A DNA stretch of 64,000 nt from Drechslerella dactyloides (GCA_020064725.1 JAGTWJ010000017.1:3348001-3412000), one strand, 5' to 3'; shown: positions 1 through 12,372, numbered from the stretch's first letter. The notes: a model not told the origin generated them from the letters alone. Made by a program: numbers and translations.

Positions 1-3000
1 TGGCCGGTCAATGACTCATCTTCTCGGTTCTCATCTTCCTCTGCCTTCCTGCTCACCTCGCGCGATTTGGCATCGTTCGCCTGTAGGATTTGCTCCAGCA
101 TCTCCGCTTTGGTCTTGAACGCTTCATTGTCGTTTCGCAGCCGCGAGTTCTCCGCCTTCGTCTCTGCCAGCTCCGTCTCCAACGCGTTGAGCCGTGTTCT
201 CGTGGCCTTTGCCTCTTCCTCCAGCCCGGATTTAGTCTTCGTGTCGGTCTCTGATGTGGCGGCTGCAGAATTCAACTTTGTAGTCAACGAGGAAATGGTT
301 CCTTGATAGGCTTCCGCAGACTCCTTGGCGCTGGTGAGCTCTTGCTCGATCTTGGTAAGCTTCTCGGACAGCGTAGACTCGCGCTCGATGAGTTCCTGGA
401 CTTGTTCCTTATACATCTTGGACATCTCTTGCATGTCTTGTGCGTTAGCCTCGGCGGCCTTGTCGTTGGCTTTCCGGATCGATGCGAGGCTGGCGGAGAG
501 CTCGGCTTCGGCTTTGCGGGCTGCTTCTGCGTCAGCCTTTGCGCTGTCCAAATTGCTCTTCAGGCTTGTCTCCGCGGCCTTGAGAGCGTCGATGTTCTGC
601 TTGTGTGCTTCGACTTCAGACGACCATGCGGACTTTTCTTGGTTGTATTTGGCGGTCAGGGTATCAAGCTCAGCAGTATCGGCCGGCTGCTCTTGGAGAT
701 CTCTGTAGGCCTGCTCCGCGGCTTCTCGTGCGAGAGACTCCTTCTCCAGCTCGGCGGTCAAGCCTTCGACTGTAGCCTTGTGTTCTTCATCCTTGGCGGC
801 GAGGATTTCCTGGTGGTCCGCAGTAAGCTTATCGAGGATATCGGTGTGCTGCTTGCTTTGAGTCATAGTGCTTTCAGCATGATCTGCAAGGGCGCCCTTG
901 ATCTCTGCAAACTGCGCAGCGAGCTCCTCATTGTCCTTTGTAAGTTTTGCGATCAAGGAGTCTTTCTCGGAGAGAGCTTCAGTGTGTTGCGACAAGACAG
1001 TGCTGTGTTCTTGTTCTCGTTCGCCATGAGACATTCGAAGGTTTTCGATCTCCTGCAGCCTCTCTTTGAGGGCCGTCCGGACACTCTCAATCTCGGCCTT
1101 CTGCTTCTCGAGCTCCTTGGCGTGCTGTGTCGTTTTTTCCTATAGGAAATGTTAAAACAGTCACAGGAGAAAGTAAGGGAGGACCTGGCAATACTCACCG
1201 AGTCACCTTCCGCAAACAGATCCAACGATTTCCTCATGGCAGCCAGTTCATCGCTGCTCTTTTGCTGTTGCTCTGCAAGAGCGGCCTCTAGATCCTGCTT
1301 CTGCTTTGTCAGCTCTTCCAAGGCCTGTTTGGAAGACTCCGATTGATCTTGCAGGGCCTTGAGGTCAGCTTCATGAGCCTTCTCTTTTTCTTCGTGTTCA
1401 GAGATGATCTTCTGGAGAGCAGCTGCATGATCTGCATCCGAACTGCCCAGCTGTTTCTTGCTGTTCTCGAGCTCAGCGGCATGTGAAAGCTTCAATTGCT
1501 CAAGTTGGGTCCTCAAGGCGTCCAACTCCTCTAATTGGCCTTCGTGCTTTTCGGCAAGCGCGCGCTTTTCTTCTGCATAAGCTGCAAGTTGCTCGTTAAG
1601 TTCCTTCTCGTGCGACTTCGTAAGCTCCTCGATCTCAGATCGCCGGGTCTCTAAATCATCTTTGGACCGGGTAGCACTGTCTTCAAGATCGGAAATGGTC
1701 TTTTTGAGGCCCTCAGCAGCTTCCTCGATTGTTTTGGCCGCCAGTTTCTCGGCATCTAACGCAGCCGTAAGTTTCGCGATCTCATCATTGAGCCTCTTGT
1801 TCTCGGAATCTGAAACTGAGGTTTTCTCTCCGGAAGAAGATTTCTCGGCTTCCAGAGCTTTCTCCAGCGAAGCGATTGTGTCACGATGCTTGGCGTCCGC
1901 TTCTTCGAGTCTCTTCTGGAGATCAGCTAATAGCTCCTTGCCGCTGCCCTGGGACTCCGTCAAGGCCTATTAGGTTTACTTAGCATTGATCTCAGGTATG
2001 ATAGCAATATTATATGGGTGGTTCTTACTTTCGTGTGGTCAGCAGAAAGTTGCGATTTCTCCTCTTCGTGCTTAAGTTTGAGAGCATCGACTTGTGAGGC
2101 AAGGGCATCGCGCTCAGCATTGGCGCTGTCCTCCCGAGCTTTGATATTGGAGATCTCCTGCAGATGCAGCGAAACAATTTCCTTAGTCTTAGTCTCGTAC
2201 TCTTCAGCCAGTTTAGCAGCCTCGGCCCTGACGGCTTCAAGAGTTGCAGTGACGTCGTCGAATTTCTTCTGCAGCTCTGCAATCTGTTTTACAATGTTAG
2301 CTACTGGTTTTAGAGCACGTCTTTCCAGTGCCAGTATAACATACTGTATTGGTGGCCTCGGCGAGCTGCTGGGTAAGCTCAGTGATATTAGCGTCTGTAC
2401 CTGCGGCGTCATTGCTGCTCTTTGATTCCAGCAGCTCTTTTTCCTGTTTGATGGCATTGACTTCTGTTTCGAGCTTAGTCTTCTCTTCTTCAAGCTTGGC
2501 GACAGCCTCATCTTTTTCTTTCGTGGCAGATTCAAGCTCTCCGGTCAGCCGCGTCTTTTCAGCTTCCAGCTCGGAAATAGTCGTCTGTAGCTTCTCGATT
2601 TCCGTTTCCTTCTCCTGCAGTTGAGCAGTGTGGTTGACACCATTTGCAGCAGGGGGCTCAGGTGTCTTTCCGGCAGCTCTTGACGACGATGCCGGAATGG
2701 TTTCCAGACGGGATTTCGGCGCGGTGGAGGTTTTGATGGGTGTAGATGAAAGAGAGGTACGACGGGCAGCTGGACTAGCTGTGGACGATGTTGCAGGGCC
2801 AGTGGAGCTCGATGCAGTGCGCGCACGGGCTGTAGCCGGACTGGAGTTCAGTCCTGAGGAGGACGTCTTCTTGGCCAGGGTCGAGCTCGATGTGGGCGAA
2901 GTTCCAATGGTAGATGTTCGTCGGGAGGTGCTATCGATAGAGGCAGACGGGGTACGAGTAGTTGCCGGACGGGTGGTGGTAGAGGATGCCGGTGCTCGTG

Positions 3001-3469
3001 TCGTGGCAGTAGTACCAGAAGTCGTTCCAGTCGGTCTCTTCGCGCCAGTGGCCGTTGCGCCAGCGCCAACGGTAGAGACCCGCGATGATGCAGTGGGAGG
3101 CGCTGTGGACATTGAGACAGTCCTCCGGGCAGTTGTCGTCGTCGGCTTGACCGCCCCGGCTAAACGCGCCGGGGGCTTAGACAGTCCTCCAGAGCTCGAG
3201 GTAGCATCCGAAGCAGCCGTGCGAGAGCTGGAGCCGACGGTGGACGGCTTTTTCGCGAGCGTACCACCGGGAGGACGTTTGGCGGTACCGCTGATAGCGG
3301 ATCGCTTGACGGTTGCAGTCTTGCCAGAGGAGGTGGAGGCGACGCTAGTATCGGTCTCCCGGCCGGACTCTGTTGAAGAGAGGTTTGGGTCGGTGAGAGC
3401 CGCGGCATCCTCGGGCTCCGGGGTGGAGGAGACCAAGGGAGCCTCTGCGGTTGGTTCAGACATGGTCAT
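1..3469 (-). CDS. Long coiled-coil protein, M-protein-repeat-like (3' end beyond window)
   Basis: Four exons are visible: 3469-2345, 2283-2029, 1966-1199 and 1139 to the left edge, all joined in phase 0 by GT-AG introns of 59-61 nt with CTAAC/CTAAT-type branch sites. About 1,095 residues are seen and the stop lies outside the window. Residues 1 to about 275 are almost wholly Ser/Thr/Ala/Pro with scattered Lys/Arg and should be disordered. From about residue 278 to the edge the chain is continuous heptad-rich Glu/Lys/Leu/Ala/Gln sequence, predicted as one very long coiled coil. No catalytic motif is visible. Fungal proteins of this build are often annotated as M protein repeat proteins from composition alone. 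The basic S/T-rich head could bind microtubules or nucleic acid, but that is a guess. The start is the first ATG after a stop-rich leader. Confidence 0.8.
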
Positions 3470-4441
3470 GAGGGTGATGCAGGATGAAGTTTATATGCTG
3501 TTTTGTATCGCGAAGCTGGGGGTATCGAGGAAGGATAAGGAGGGAACAAGGAAGGACGGGAGAACCGGGCCGAAGGTAAGAAGGACCGAGCTGGTCAAGC
3601 GGTATATAGTATTATAAACGTCTACGCGATTCCCGGCGTCAGTGATCGAAGCCCAATGGTGATAGCAGCATGCGCGAGAAGCAGAACGCGGAAGAAGCAG
3701 AAGCAGAAGCGAAAGCGAGCAGCCAACCAAGACACCCCGGCGGCAACCACACACCTACTAGATTCTCAAACAGGCACGGCGATAGGGCGTATCAGGAGCA
3801 CTCTCGCCTGGAACGATCGTGCCCGTCGCGTCGAAGGAAAAGAACGGGATAGAAGGATGGGGGAAGAAGAGCAGGAGGGAAGGGGCGAGCAGCAGGTACA
3901 CACAAGGTCAGGAAGTAGTGGTCAGCAACCAATGGGAGAGGAGACAGGGGCCGGATTGGGGCATGGGAGATAGGAGACGCAGCCAAACTTCCCAAACGAG
4001 GCGCGGTGGACCTCCAACGTGAAATGAACCAAATGTCCGCTGCCAGCACATTACATTATTACTTGCTTCCCAACTTACCGGCTCGAGAACCTCCAACTCG
4101 GGGTATCGCTCTTAATGTCGATGGCCGCGGCGGTGGCGATGGAGGCAGCAGGGAGTCGAGCACGCTAATGTAAGTGCTGCCTGGTGGATATGATGCGCGC
4201 GATGCAATGGCGCCGGGCCTGCATTACATTACATCGACAGATTGCGCAGAGCGTCGGTCGACACGGCGCATGAGAGAACTGCAGCTGGTATGCCGCCCTA
4301 GGTACATATTGCTTCCTGACCTAGGTATACCTGATATACCCTGGGTAATTGTGTACATGTACTAGTCCAGGGCGCATGGCCCTGTCGCGTGAAGCCCGAT
4401 CCAACAGAGCTCCATCGCCACCGTCGACTGATTGTCCCCGG

Positions 4442-4464
4442 CCCAGTCCCAGTCCCAGTCCCAG
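4442..4464. repeat. CCCAGT simple repeat
   Basis: Three perfect CCCAGT units are followed by a partial CCCAG unit. Confidence 0.9.
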
Positions 4465-5200
4465 CCCTGGCTTGGCCTTGTCCGACATGCATATCGATAG
4501 ATACAAGCACTCACTCTCCCGGAACACTCCGTCTACAACGTAGAATAACTGCAGTTCCGCACCGGGTCCATGTCCAAGTATCTGCAACCCTGTTGACGGC
4601 AGAAACATGAAGAGAAACAAACGGAGCTCCGGAGCAGCGGAGGTGCAGCGAGCGCCAAGCCCCACCGTGTTGTCCCGCTGAGTCAGCACTTTCCGCTTAG
4701 TCAGGCTGCACAACGCAAAATTTCCAACAAGAGGCTCCACACCAGAACTCGGACTCCTAAGACAATCGTGACGGCGACTTCGAATCAACCCGCCGCGTGT
4801 TTCAGTCTGAGGTCTCCACCACAGCAACCAGTCGCAGAACAGCCTCAGTCCTACTCACCCCCTACAATGCGCCATGTTTGCTTCTACGAGCAATATGGCC
4901 TACACAGGGACGCATACGGAAAGCTATAGGACGGTTGCCCTTATACCTAGCTCCTACCGTATCCAGCCGCAGTGTCCGAATGTTCGGAATGCCATTCTGC
5001 AACGTACTGAAACCCGGACCATGAATGTCAACCGACGTCAAGCGAATCAGCAGCTTCCATTGCAAGATAGGAATCCTTACGTGTGCGCATGCGCGTCGAC
5101 GCCATTGCAACGTAGAATTCCTATAGTGGGGATCCCATGTGTCTATATATATAGACAGCAACCTGTCTGGGCACAGTGGCTCAAGGCCCCCGCACTTGTA

Positions 5201-5317
5201 TTGGTTCCGCCACTAAAATTTGAATTCCGTCTCGTAACACTATCACCAATATCGCCAACTATCGGAAAAACTCAGTAAAGCACTAAAATTAACAGTAGAT
5301 TGATAGTGGCGGTTCAA
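5201..5317. repeat. Short direct and inverted repeat pair
   Basis: The ten bases CACTAAAATT occur at 5211-5220 and again at 5281-5290. In addition, GGTTCCGCCACTA at 5203-5215 has an imperfect reverse complement (TAGTGGCGGTTC) at about 5304-5315. The layout suggests a small decayed palindromic element or a tandem regulatory site; no coding capacity is seen. Confidence 0.5.
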
Positions 5318-5422
5318 TAGAGCACTGCGTACTAGTACACTCCAGAAGTATTTAAGATCCGCGAACAACCTATCGATAGCATCAAGCCACAACCCTGCAA
5401 TCAGGTACGAACGAGTCATACA

Positions 5423-5440
5423 ATATATATATATATATAT
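5423..5440. repeat. AT dinucleotide microsatellite
   Basis: Nine AT units lie about 60 nt upstream of the ATG at 5503. The run could act as a TATA-like element for that gene, although it is close to the start codon. Confidence 0.9.
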
Positions 5441-5502
5441 CTGACACCTAAATCATCCATAACCGCAACCACGCTTCGACTCACCCTATCCGTCTATCCA
5501 CA

Positions 5503-6190
5503 ATGATGAACCAAAAGGCTAACCAGTACGGACGCGTATATTATACTTCAAAAGACCATATTATTCCACAGATTCAAAGGCCACACCCCACAATGGCAAC
5601 CTACAGCCGTGACCTCCCCCCAATTGCCGCACACGCTTTCGGTGGCCCCGCCCCAATTGGCCTTTCGACGTCCCTCCCGACGTCTCTCCACCAGACCAAC
5701 ACCCACCCACATGCACATTTGCATGCGCATGCACACCAACACAGCATCGGCGGCACCAACGGCACCACTACCTCGGCCACAGTCACGGCCGGCCTGGATT
5801 CCAACACCACAGCCCGCTGCCGCACCTTGCAGGACCTCCACGACTCGACGACTTCTGCCACCCTCCGCAACATGTACAGCACTATCATCCACGACTACAC
5901 CACCGGCCGCATCATTTGGCAGTCCGGCTCCGGATATTTGTACAGCACCGCCGGCGTGCTACTGGCCGGCCCACTGGCTGGGCGCGAGCTCAAGGACAAA
6001 ATCGTGCAATTGTTCAGCGCCGGTGTCTACGACGTCTATACCGAGTTGGTAAGTCCCACATTACCAGTAATTGCCTATTGTTCTAAGCTGGTCCATGAGT
6101 TGCATTGCTAATGGGCGGCTATGTTGATAGTGCGACGGAGAGCCAATCTCACAAATGATGCCTGCGATGGTTCCTGGTAGCAGGTTGTAA
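5503..6190 (+). CDS. Hypothetical protein with His-rich segment
   Basis: The model has two exons, 5503-6048 and 6131-6190, separated by an 82-nt intron with a GTAAGT donor and a GATAG acceptor. Splicing is phase 0 and removes an in-frame stop extension, giving 201 residues. The first half is low complexity and includes a run of His alternating with Pro/Ala/Leu (about residues 67-80) and a Thr-rich stretch. The second half (about 120-201) looks folded, with mixed hydrophobic and charged residues rich in Tyr, Gly and Leu. I recognise no family. A second in-frame ATG at 5593 could be the true start. Isolated position and lack of known relatives suggest a lineage-restricted gene; the good intron is the main evidence that it is real. 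Confidence 0.5.
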
Positions 6191-7540
6191 ACATACATAC
6201 CTATACACATGATCAAACGCTGTCACTATCGAGAGTAGCTAGGATGCGTGGACCAAGTTCTTGACGCACTGATCTCTTAGCGTTGGAATAGCGGGGGGAA
6301 CCCAGAGCAGGATACCTATATAAGCTCAATCAAAGACGGATAATATTGCTGCAACGTAACGTTTATGGAATGCGAAACTTGATTTCTGATGGATTTATGA
6401 CAATTAATTGATTTTACGGCGTTTTGGCGTAACCTTACACATGATAGCAAATTTACGACCTCATGTTAACTTATCAGTAGCCAACCCAAGCCAAAGTTAA
6501 CCCACGGCACACAGTTCGCTGTGGGGGTTCGGCTTGCGGAACTAGCATGTACCGAGTTTACTGAATACTAGCAGTGATTTTTGGAATTATAGTGAAATAT
6601 TATCTGCAAGCTAGTCTAAATCTGTGAATCTACGAATGTCTTTCCCATAATATATACTTATTTACTTATATATAAGTATATATCTATATCTGAGGACGGC
6701 TGGCCCGGTTACCGCGGTTCCATAATGCGAAAGATATATATTTCCCCCCACCAACCGCCGATAAAGAAACTGGCTCACATATGGTAGTTATATATAGCAA
6801 TAAAATTCGAGAATTCTTTTCCGCTGTCACTTGCGATAAGATAGAGCAGGTGAATATGTATCACAAGACCCATGTATGCGATGTGCGAATTCAACAACAT
6901 AGAAAAAGCAATTTAACCGCCCGCTCGATTTACGCGCCACTTCGAGCCTCATTATTGCTTAAGCGATGAAATTAAAAAAATAAAATAAAACAACAGTAGC
7001 GTGTGTGGTACATACCGTATATGGCATGCAAAAATGGTCAAAATACTACACAACTCGTTTTTGACAATCAACTAGTATGTATTGAGCTCTAAGAAATGAC
7101 ATGTTTCTCGTCACATCCTTGAAGCCAAGGTTACCCAGTAGATGAAATTCACCGATTCCGTATATCATTTCTCATACATCTGATTGGCAACTTCAGGGGA
7201 CCGGCACGGCTTAGCCGGAGGCGCGCAGCAGAAGCCGGGCCAAGAAGTTGTCGGCCCGAGAAGCAGGCGCCCAAGCTTGCAAGAAGTAACCTGCCTGATG
7301 TCCGATAAACCGGTGGAGAGATTATAATATTAGTACTCAGCATGCAAATGCTAGTATATATATATAACTCTATGAGAAAGTTTAAGCATTCATAAATGAT
7401 TGTCTACTTCGCTAGTTAAAATACAGTAGTCTGGCTCGCGAGATAACATTAATAATGATATAGCAACCATTCAAAAGAGTTAAATCGTTAGATGTCTTTT
7501 CTGATTTATTATTCAAATAGTAGAGAACTGTTTGTGCGAT

Positions 7541-7625
7541 CTGGTTTACGAGACCAAGAGAACTTGTTTTCAGATTGTTACATCAAATACTTCGATAAAT
7601 GCCTTACAATGGTCTCGTAAACCAG
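7541..7625. repeat. 16-nt perfect inverted repeat, MITE-like remnant
   Basis: CTGGTTTACGAGACCA at 7541-7556 is exactly reverse-complemented at 7610-7625, leaving a 53-nt AT-rich spacer. The arms match a motif dispersed through the gene-poor parts of the window. The size and arm structure suit a tiny non-autonomous DNA element or the joined ends of a deleted one; a transcribed hairpin is the alternative. Confidence 0.65.
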
Positions 7626-8340
7626 ACCCTCCCTTTTACAGTGGGTTTGGCTTGCGAGACCACCCTACAACGGATATAGCAATAATTGCTGCAATCTCGA
7701 CACTAGCATAACCTAGCAAGGTAATTGCTGGTTGACGATCTCAATATGCCTATATATAACCAGTTCGGAATCCTACCCTTTCCCGTAGTTGGTATCTACT
7801 AATATCAGCCCTAGCTGCATGCTATATGTCTGAAGCACCCTGGCTGCTTGCCGAGCCGGCTGTTTCTTAGGCCGATTTCTGCCAGCAGTCAGGTCAGTTC
7901 CTGCCGCGCGACCTTCACTTGATCGATGATAATTCGGCAGCTACGTATTCCGGGTGAATTTCACCCGCAATGTGGTTATAGCTACAAGGATGTTTTAAGA
8001 TACAAATCATTGATAGAACCTGATTACTTTGTATATACTTAGTCTAGGGGGCAGACGCCGAGGCCCGCTGTTAACTTGAAGTATATACTTACTTATGCTA
8101 ATTTTGTCTCATAAAGCAGACTGCCGGTCCCGGCCGCAGCTCTGGAGGCAGATACTACGTAGTCATCAAAACGAGACATGCAGTTGTTTGTCCACTTTTG
8201 CACACGAGCGATGTCGTAGGAGTAAAGAAGCTGATAGATACTGTGCCGGAACATCGGGGCAATTACTACGGTTATTTGCTGAAAAAGCTGCATTGTGACG
8301 GAATTATTGCCTGGGATACACATTTTCGTTGATAATACTT

Positions 8341-8356
8341 AGTCTCGAAGCCAGAG
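8341..8356. repeat. Dispersed GTCTCG-AAGCCAGA motif copy
   Basis: AGTCTCGAAGCCAGAG belongs to the same dispersed motif family. A related copy with similar flanks (ATACTTAGTCT, then CAGACGCC) lies near 8034-8060. Confidence 0.5.
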
Positions 8357-9207
8357 CGCCAGGGCCACGAACGAGACCAGATAATACTGTATTAACACAG
8401 TATTAAAGCCAGTCCTTTGTTAAGGTATGCATATATGATATTTAGATCGTATTCAAAAACTGGTCTTGCGGCACAATGTATTATGCACCGAGTACGTATT
8501 TCAGTAAACATTCATAGTATATAAGTACTTGATAATAATGGTATAAATGAACAAAAGCCGCTCATGATAAATTAATACACAACATGAACAATACAATCAA
8601 TATACAAAAAACCAAAAAAAGTTACTTTCGCCGCCAAATTTACCAATCGCAAGGCTCAAACTCCAAGAGTAGTATATAGAGTATTTTGGCCATCCATCCA
8701 CCCATCAGTCCACCGACCCAGAGAAGAGACAGAAAGGGAGAGAACCAACCAAACTTGAGTCTGCGCCCGCATGTCGCGAAACGGGTCTCTTAATAAAACA
8801 TTTCCAGAATGGCGTGCATTTAAAAAGAATACACCGGCCAGAGCAAGCTAAGTGTAGTCAATCGTTCAATCAATCAAAATCATACTGCAAAACAAAAATC
8901 CAAAAGCAAGATATCTTGAACAATGTCCAGCAACAGAAAGAAAGCAAAAAAAAAAAAAAACCACTTTCATCGGCCAACTATACAAACCCCGTAGCGTATT
9001 TCAGCCAGACTGTGAGTAGAGTGATGTCCCAAACGCGAAAAACAAACAGATAAACAAGAAAATAAAAAAGGCTAAAATGATACTGGCCTGTCGACTTTTG
9101 CAAGCGTAATAAGAGACACCATCGCCGGGAAATAGCAAATAGCCTGCGCGTGGGATCCGATATCTTTGAGATATATACTTTGTGAGGAAAAACAACACAG
9201 CGGACCT

Positions 9208-12200
9208 CTAGTTGCCTCGGGTGCCGCTGCCTCCACCGCCGCGGGCATCGCCTCCACTGCTGCTGCCCCGGCCTCTATCCAAGCTTCGTCGCTGGGCGAT
9301 TTCCCGATCGCTAAAATCAAACAAAAGCTCGTCGTCTAATGGAAACATGCCTCTGTTTTCGCTCGGTGTCCGACCACCAACTACTGCTCGCGTTGTGCCT
9401 CCTGACGATCGATACGGCCTCCTGTTCCCAAATGATGACGTCGGGAGTCTTTCGGACGAGATGACGCGGGATTGCTCTCGATTGTCTTCCGGGGACGCGC
9501 TGCTCAGGTTGATAGTTGCTGTGGCCTGCTGCTGCGTGTTCGATTCCGTCGGCGCCGTGGGTTGCGGGTTCGTTGGTACGGAGTCGCCAGCTAGCAGAAA
9601 GGGCGCCGGACGGTCCATGCTGTCCAAGCTAGTGGAGTGCCGCTCTTCGGGTCCGAAAACCCGCCGAAGACTCTGGAAACGGCCGGACGCATCTTCCTCG
9701 GATGGGTCGTGCGATACAGAGTTCGATCGGCGGATCTGGACGAATCGCGGGGACGATGGGATGTTCATTGGCGATGTCGTGGCGGTAGTGGAGGTCGTTT
9801 GCACGGATGGGGCAGCCTCGCCTTCTGCCTGCTCTCTCCGGCGGTAATTGTATGTAGCTGGCGAAATTTGTGAAACCATTTCGTCTAGCGAGCTGGGCTC
9901 GTTGGTCTGGTCATGTACAATCGTCTCGTTTTGGACGAGGCGAGAAGGGATGGCGGGCGTGTGCGGGGAAATCGGTTTTCCCGGTGATGAAGATGTTGAT
10001 ACTGACGCCCCCGAGAGGGCGGGAGGTCCTCCTGGCTGTGTCCTGCCGACGGAGGAAGGATTGCTCGTCGGTTGGGTTGGAAGGAGCAGAGAAGACGACA
10101 TGGAGTCTTGTAACGCTGCATTAGAGTCCTTCATCTTTTGATACTTGCCAAGCGCGGCAACAGCTCGCCGGCCGGATGATTCCGAGAAGCTGTCAAAGAT
10201 CTTGAGAGGCTGCTTCTGATCCAGCATGTTCATAAAATCTGTGAGGCTCCTATCCTCCTCGCTTAGGCCCGAGTTGCCGCCTGATGTCTCGACATATCCG
10301 GAGCCAGGGGCTGAGGCTAGACTGCCTCTCCCGCTGCTGTTATTGTCATCTTCTGTCTTGCTGGCTCCTGAAGAATGTCTCGGCCGTCTGTTGCCAAAGC
10401 TGCTGCTATAGCGGCCAACTGACGTGGGTCTGTCGCCCGCGGGATTCGATGTTGGTCCTTCAGCCGGGATGCTCGATTTCAGCGAGGAAGGTGACATTAT
10501 TCCCGTTGTTGGTCTCTGCCGAGCCGGAACCGCAACTCCGGCCTGAGGTATCCGCTGAAGCGAGGTTCTTGGGGAGGGGCCGTACTGTTCGGCAGGAGAC
10601 GGCGAGGCCGAGAGAGATGGCGATTTGAACGGCTGCATAAAGGATACTGAGGGTCTCCTTTGAACACCTGATTCGGATCTCAAGGACGCCTTAGATCCTT
10701 GAACAGAACGGGTTGGGATAGATGCTGCCTCGCTGGGAGAGCCGGCGGACGATCCGCCGCTGATGTGAATATTTCTCAAAGCAGATATCGGACTTTGGCT
10801 CGCGACGCCGGCTTGATGGAACGATGTCAGACTGCCATACGCTAGGCTTGGATCGCCTCTCTGTGCGACGATGGCGGCAGTTGATGGTAACGAGCCAGGC
10901 TCTCGGGATACCAGGTTGACAGGCTGCGATCCAGTCCTGTGGTGCAAAGAAGGCTTGAAATAGTGTTCATCCAGGTTAAGGAAATGCGAACTCAGCAGCG
11001 CTTCCGAATCGTCCACCCGGAATTCGCACTGCCGCCTGTAGTCGACTTTGACGGTAAATGTCCCAGCTGGAGACTCAACTGCACCGAACTGGAAACTATT
11101 GGTGACGTTCGTCTCTCGGGGTATTAGAGCAATCTCAAGTGGATCCGGGTGGGGTATAGGCGTGGTATCTCCGTTCACGACTCGACAGCATAAGCGGAGG
11201 CTGCTCTTGTTGCCCTTGGCGAGCTTCTTTTGGAGTTTCCAGGAAGGTAGGAGTCTGGCGTAAGAGTAGAGGGATCTGAACAAGACGATGCTCTTTTTAT
11301 AAACTACGGCGAGCTCTGGAGCCGGTTCGCCGGTTGGAGGACTATTTCATTCAACGTTAGAAGGCGACCTCGTGTATCTCATCTCGCTATTTGATTGAAT
11401 ACCTCAGATTCACTCTCCATCTCTCCAGTACAACTTCTTTCTTCGAATTTAGTGGATTTCCTCGTCGCCAATTCCGGAACGCGAGCAGCGTGGTCTCGAC
11501 ATTATGTCTCTTCTCATTTTCGTCCAGAATCACCAGGGTCTGGTTCGGCGTCAAGTCTTCGGCGTCGATGTAAGTCTCGATAATCAGAGTCGGCGGCCGA
11601 TTATCAGTGGCGTCGGAGTATTTCCATAGTCTCAAATCTTCCTTGAAAATATCTGTTTCTTCCAGTTCGACATTGAACTATATATTTGTTTTAGTACAAT
11701 GTTATCCAGAAGGTATCATAGCTCTGTGCGTACCCATTTGTTGATTTTGCGGTTTGCGGTTCCTCGTGTAAATACCGGAGGCACATCCATACGAGACCTC
11801 ACCACAACGAGAGCGAGCTTCAAAAAGAAGTTCTAGCGGCGAAAAGTTTCCGTCAATAACATCATTCGGACTGATTTAAAGCTAGCAGGTGCGGGTAGAA
11901 AACGTACCGTCATCAGCTGGTTTAATCGTCCTCTCTCCGACTCCATGGCTTTTTGGTCGCCTCCGCCGCCTTGTATCCCGCCCGAGCTTGAGTTGGAGTC
12001 CGAGCCACCGCCGGTGCTTTCTCTCTGAACGCCTCCCCTACCTTGGTTACCTCCATACGATATCGGACTTCCGCCTCCAGACGTGCTATACATGTTGCCT
12101 GAGCTCGATCTCGAATGGGACGACTGTTGTGTTGGTCCTCTTGTGGTGTAAGCTCCGGAGGAGTCTTCCTGGGGCATGTGACCCAGGGATAGCCGGTGCT

Positions 12201-12372
12201 GATGCAGCCTTGGTTGCCGGATGTCGGACTCCATGGCGTTGTGTATCGAGGCGGTCCGCGGGGAAGTCGCTGGATCCGTTTGTTGGCGACGGACAGTCGC
12301 TGCGGGGAAGTCTCTCTGCTGATGCTGGAAACTCTTTGGGGTCACGGGCTCTGGAAAGGCATACTTTTGCAT
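9208..12372 (-). CDS. atg13: Autophagy-related protein 13 (Atg13)
   Basis: Atg13 is the regulatory scaffold of the Atg1 kinase complex that starts autophagosome formation at the phagophore assembly site. Exons are 12372-11908, 11832-11734, 11677-11403 and 11341-9208, phases 0, 0 and 2, giving 990 residues, usual for filamentous fungi. After a disordered, Gln/Ser/Gly-rich head (about 1-150), the HORMA domain begins with LNQLMTNFFLKLALVVVRSR, continues with the PPVFTRG and NKWFNVEL motifs, and reaches the YKKSIVLFRSLYSYARLLPSW segment. The rest is the Ser/Pro-rich tail that in the family is TORC1-phosphorylated and binds Atg1 and Atg17. The C-terminus (DDELLFDFSD followed by a basic Gly/Arg tail) is typical. 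A TTTTGCAG acceptor just upstream of the ATG suggests a 5'UTR intron of about 200 nt; an additional coding exon cannot be excluded. Confidence 0.93.

Larger units (their letters stand above)
3470..5502. other. Intergenic region between divergent genes
   Basis: No gene is supported in this 2 kb stretch. It should hold the promoters of the coiled-coil gene (left, minus strand) and the His-rich orphan (right, plus strand). It contains purine-rich sequence near 3670-3720, a CCCAGT hexanucleotide run, a short AT microsatellite and partly repeated motifs at 5201-5317. Confidence 0.6.
6191..9207. other. AT-rich gene-poor region with repeat remnants
   Basis: No ORF here has a credible start, coding composition or introns. 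The stretch is AT-rich, with many TATATA runs, and holds several copies of a short palindrome-forming motif resembling GTCTCG-AAGCCAGAC (7427, 7541, 7610, 7645, 8041, 8341). It looks like decayed transposable-element sequence together with the 3' flank of atg13. Confidence 0.6.

Noticed and set aside
303..1145. Plus-strand frame of 280 codons rich in Leu and Cys
   Set aside because: It is antisense to the coiled-coil exon 4; Glu/Lys codons read backwards give Leu/Phe. No independent evidence.
2628..3617. Long plus-strand frame opposite the coiled-coil gene
   Set aside because: It is the antisense of the S/T-rich exon and reads as Val/Ala/Arg repeats, which is what the complement of Thr/Ser codons gives.
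6191..9207. RIP-mutated retrotransposon
   Set aside because: The stretch is AT-rich, but I could find no trace of reverse transcriptase, integrase or long terminal repeats, only short inverted-repeat motifs.
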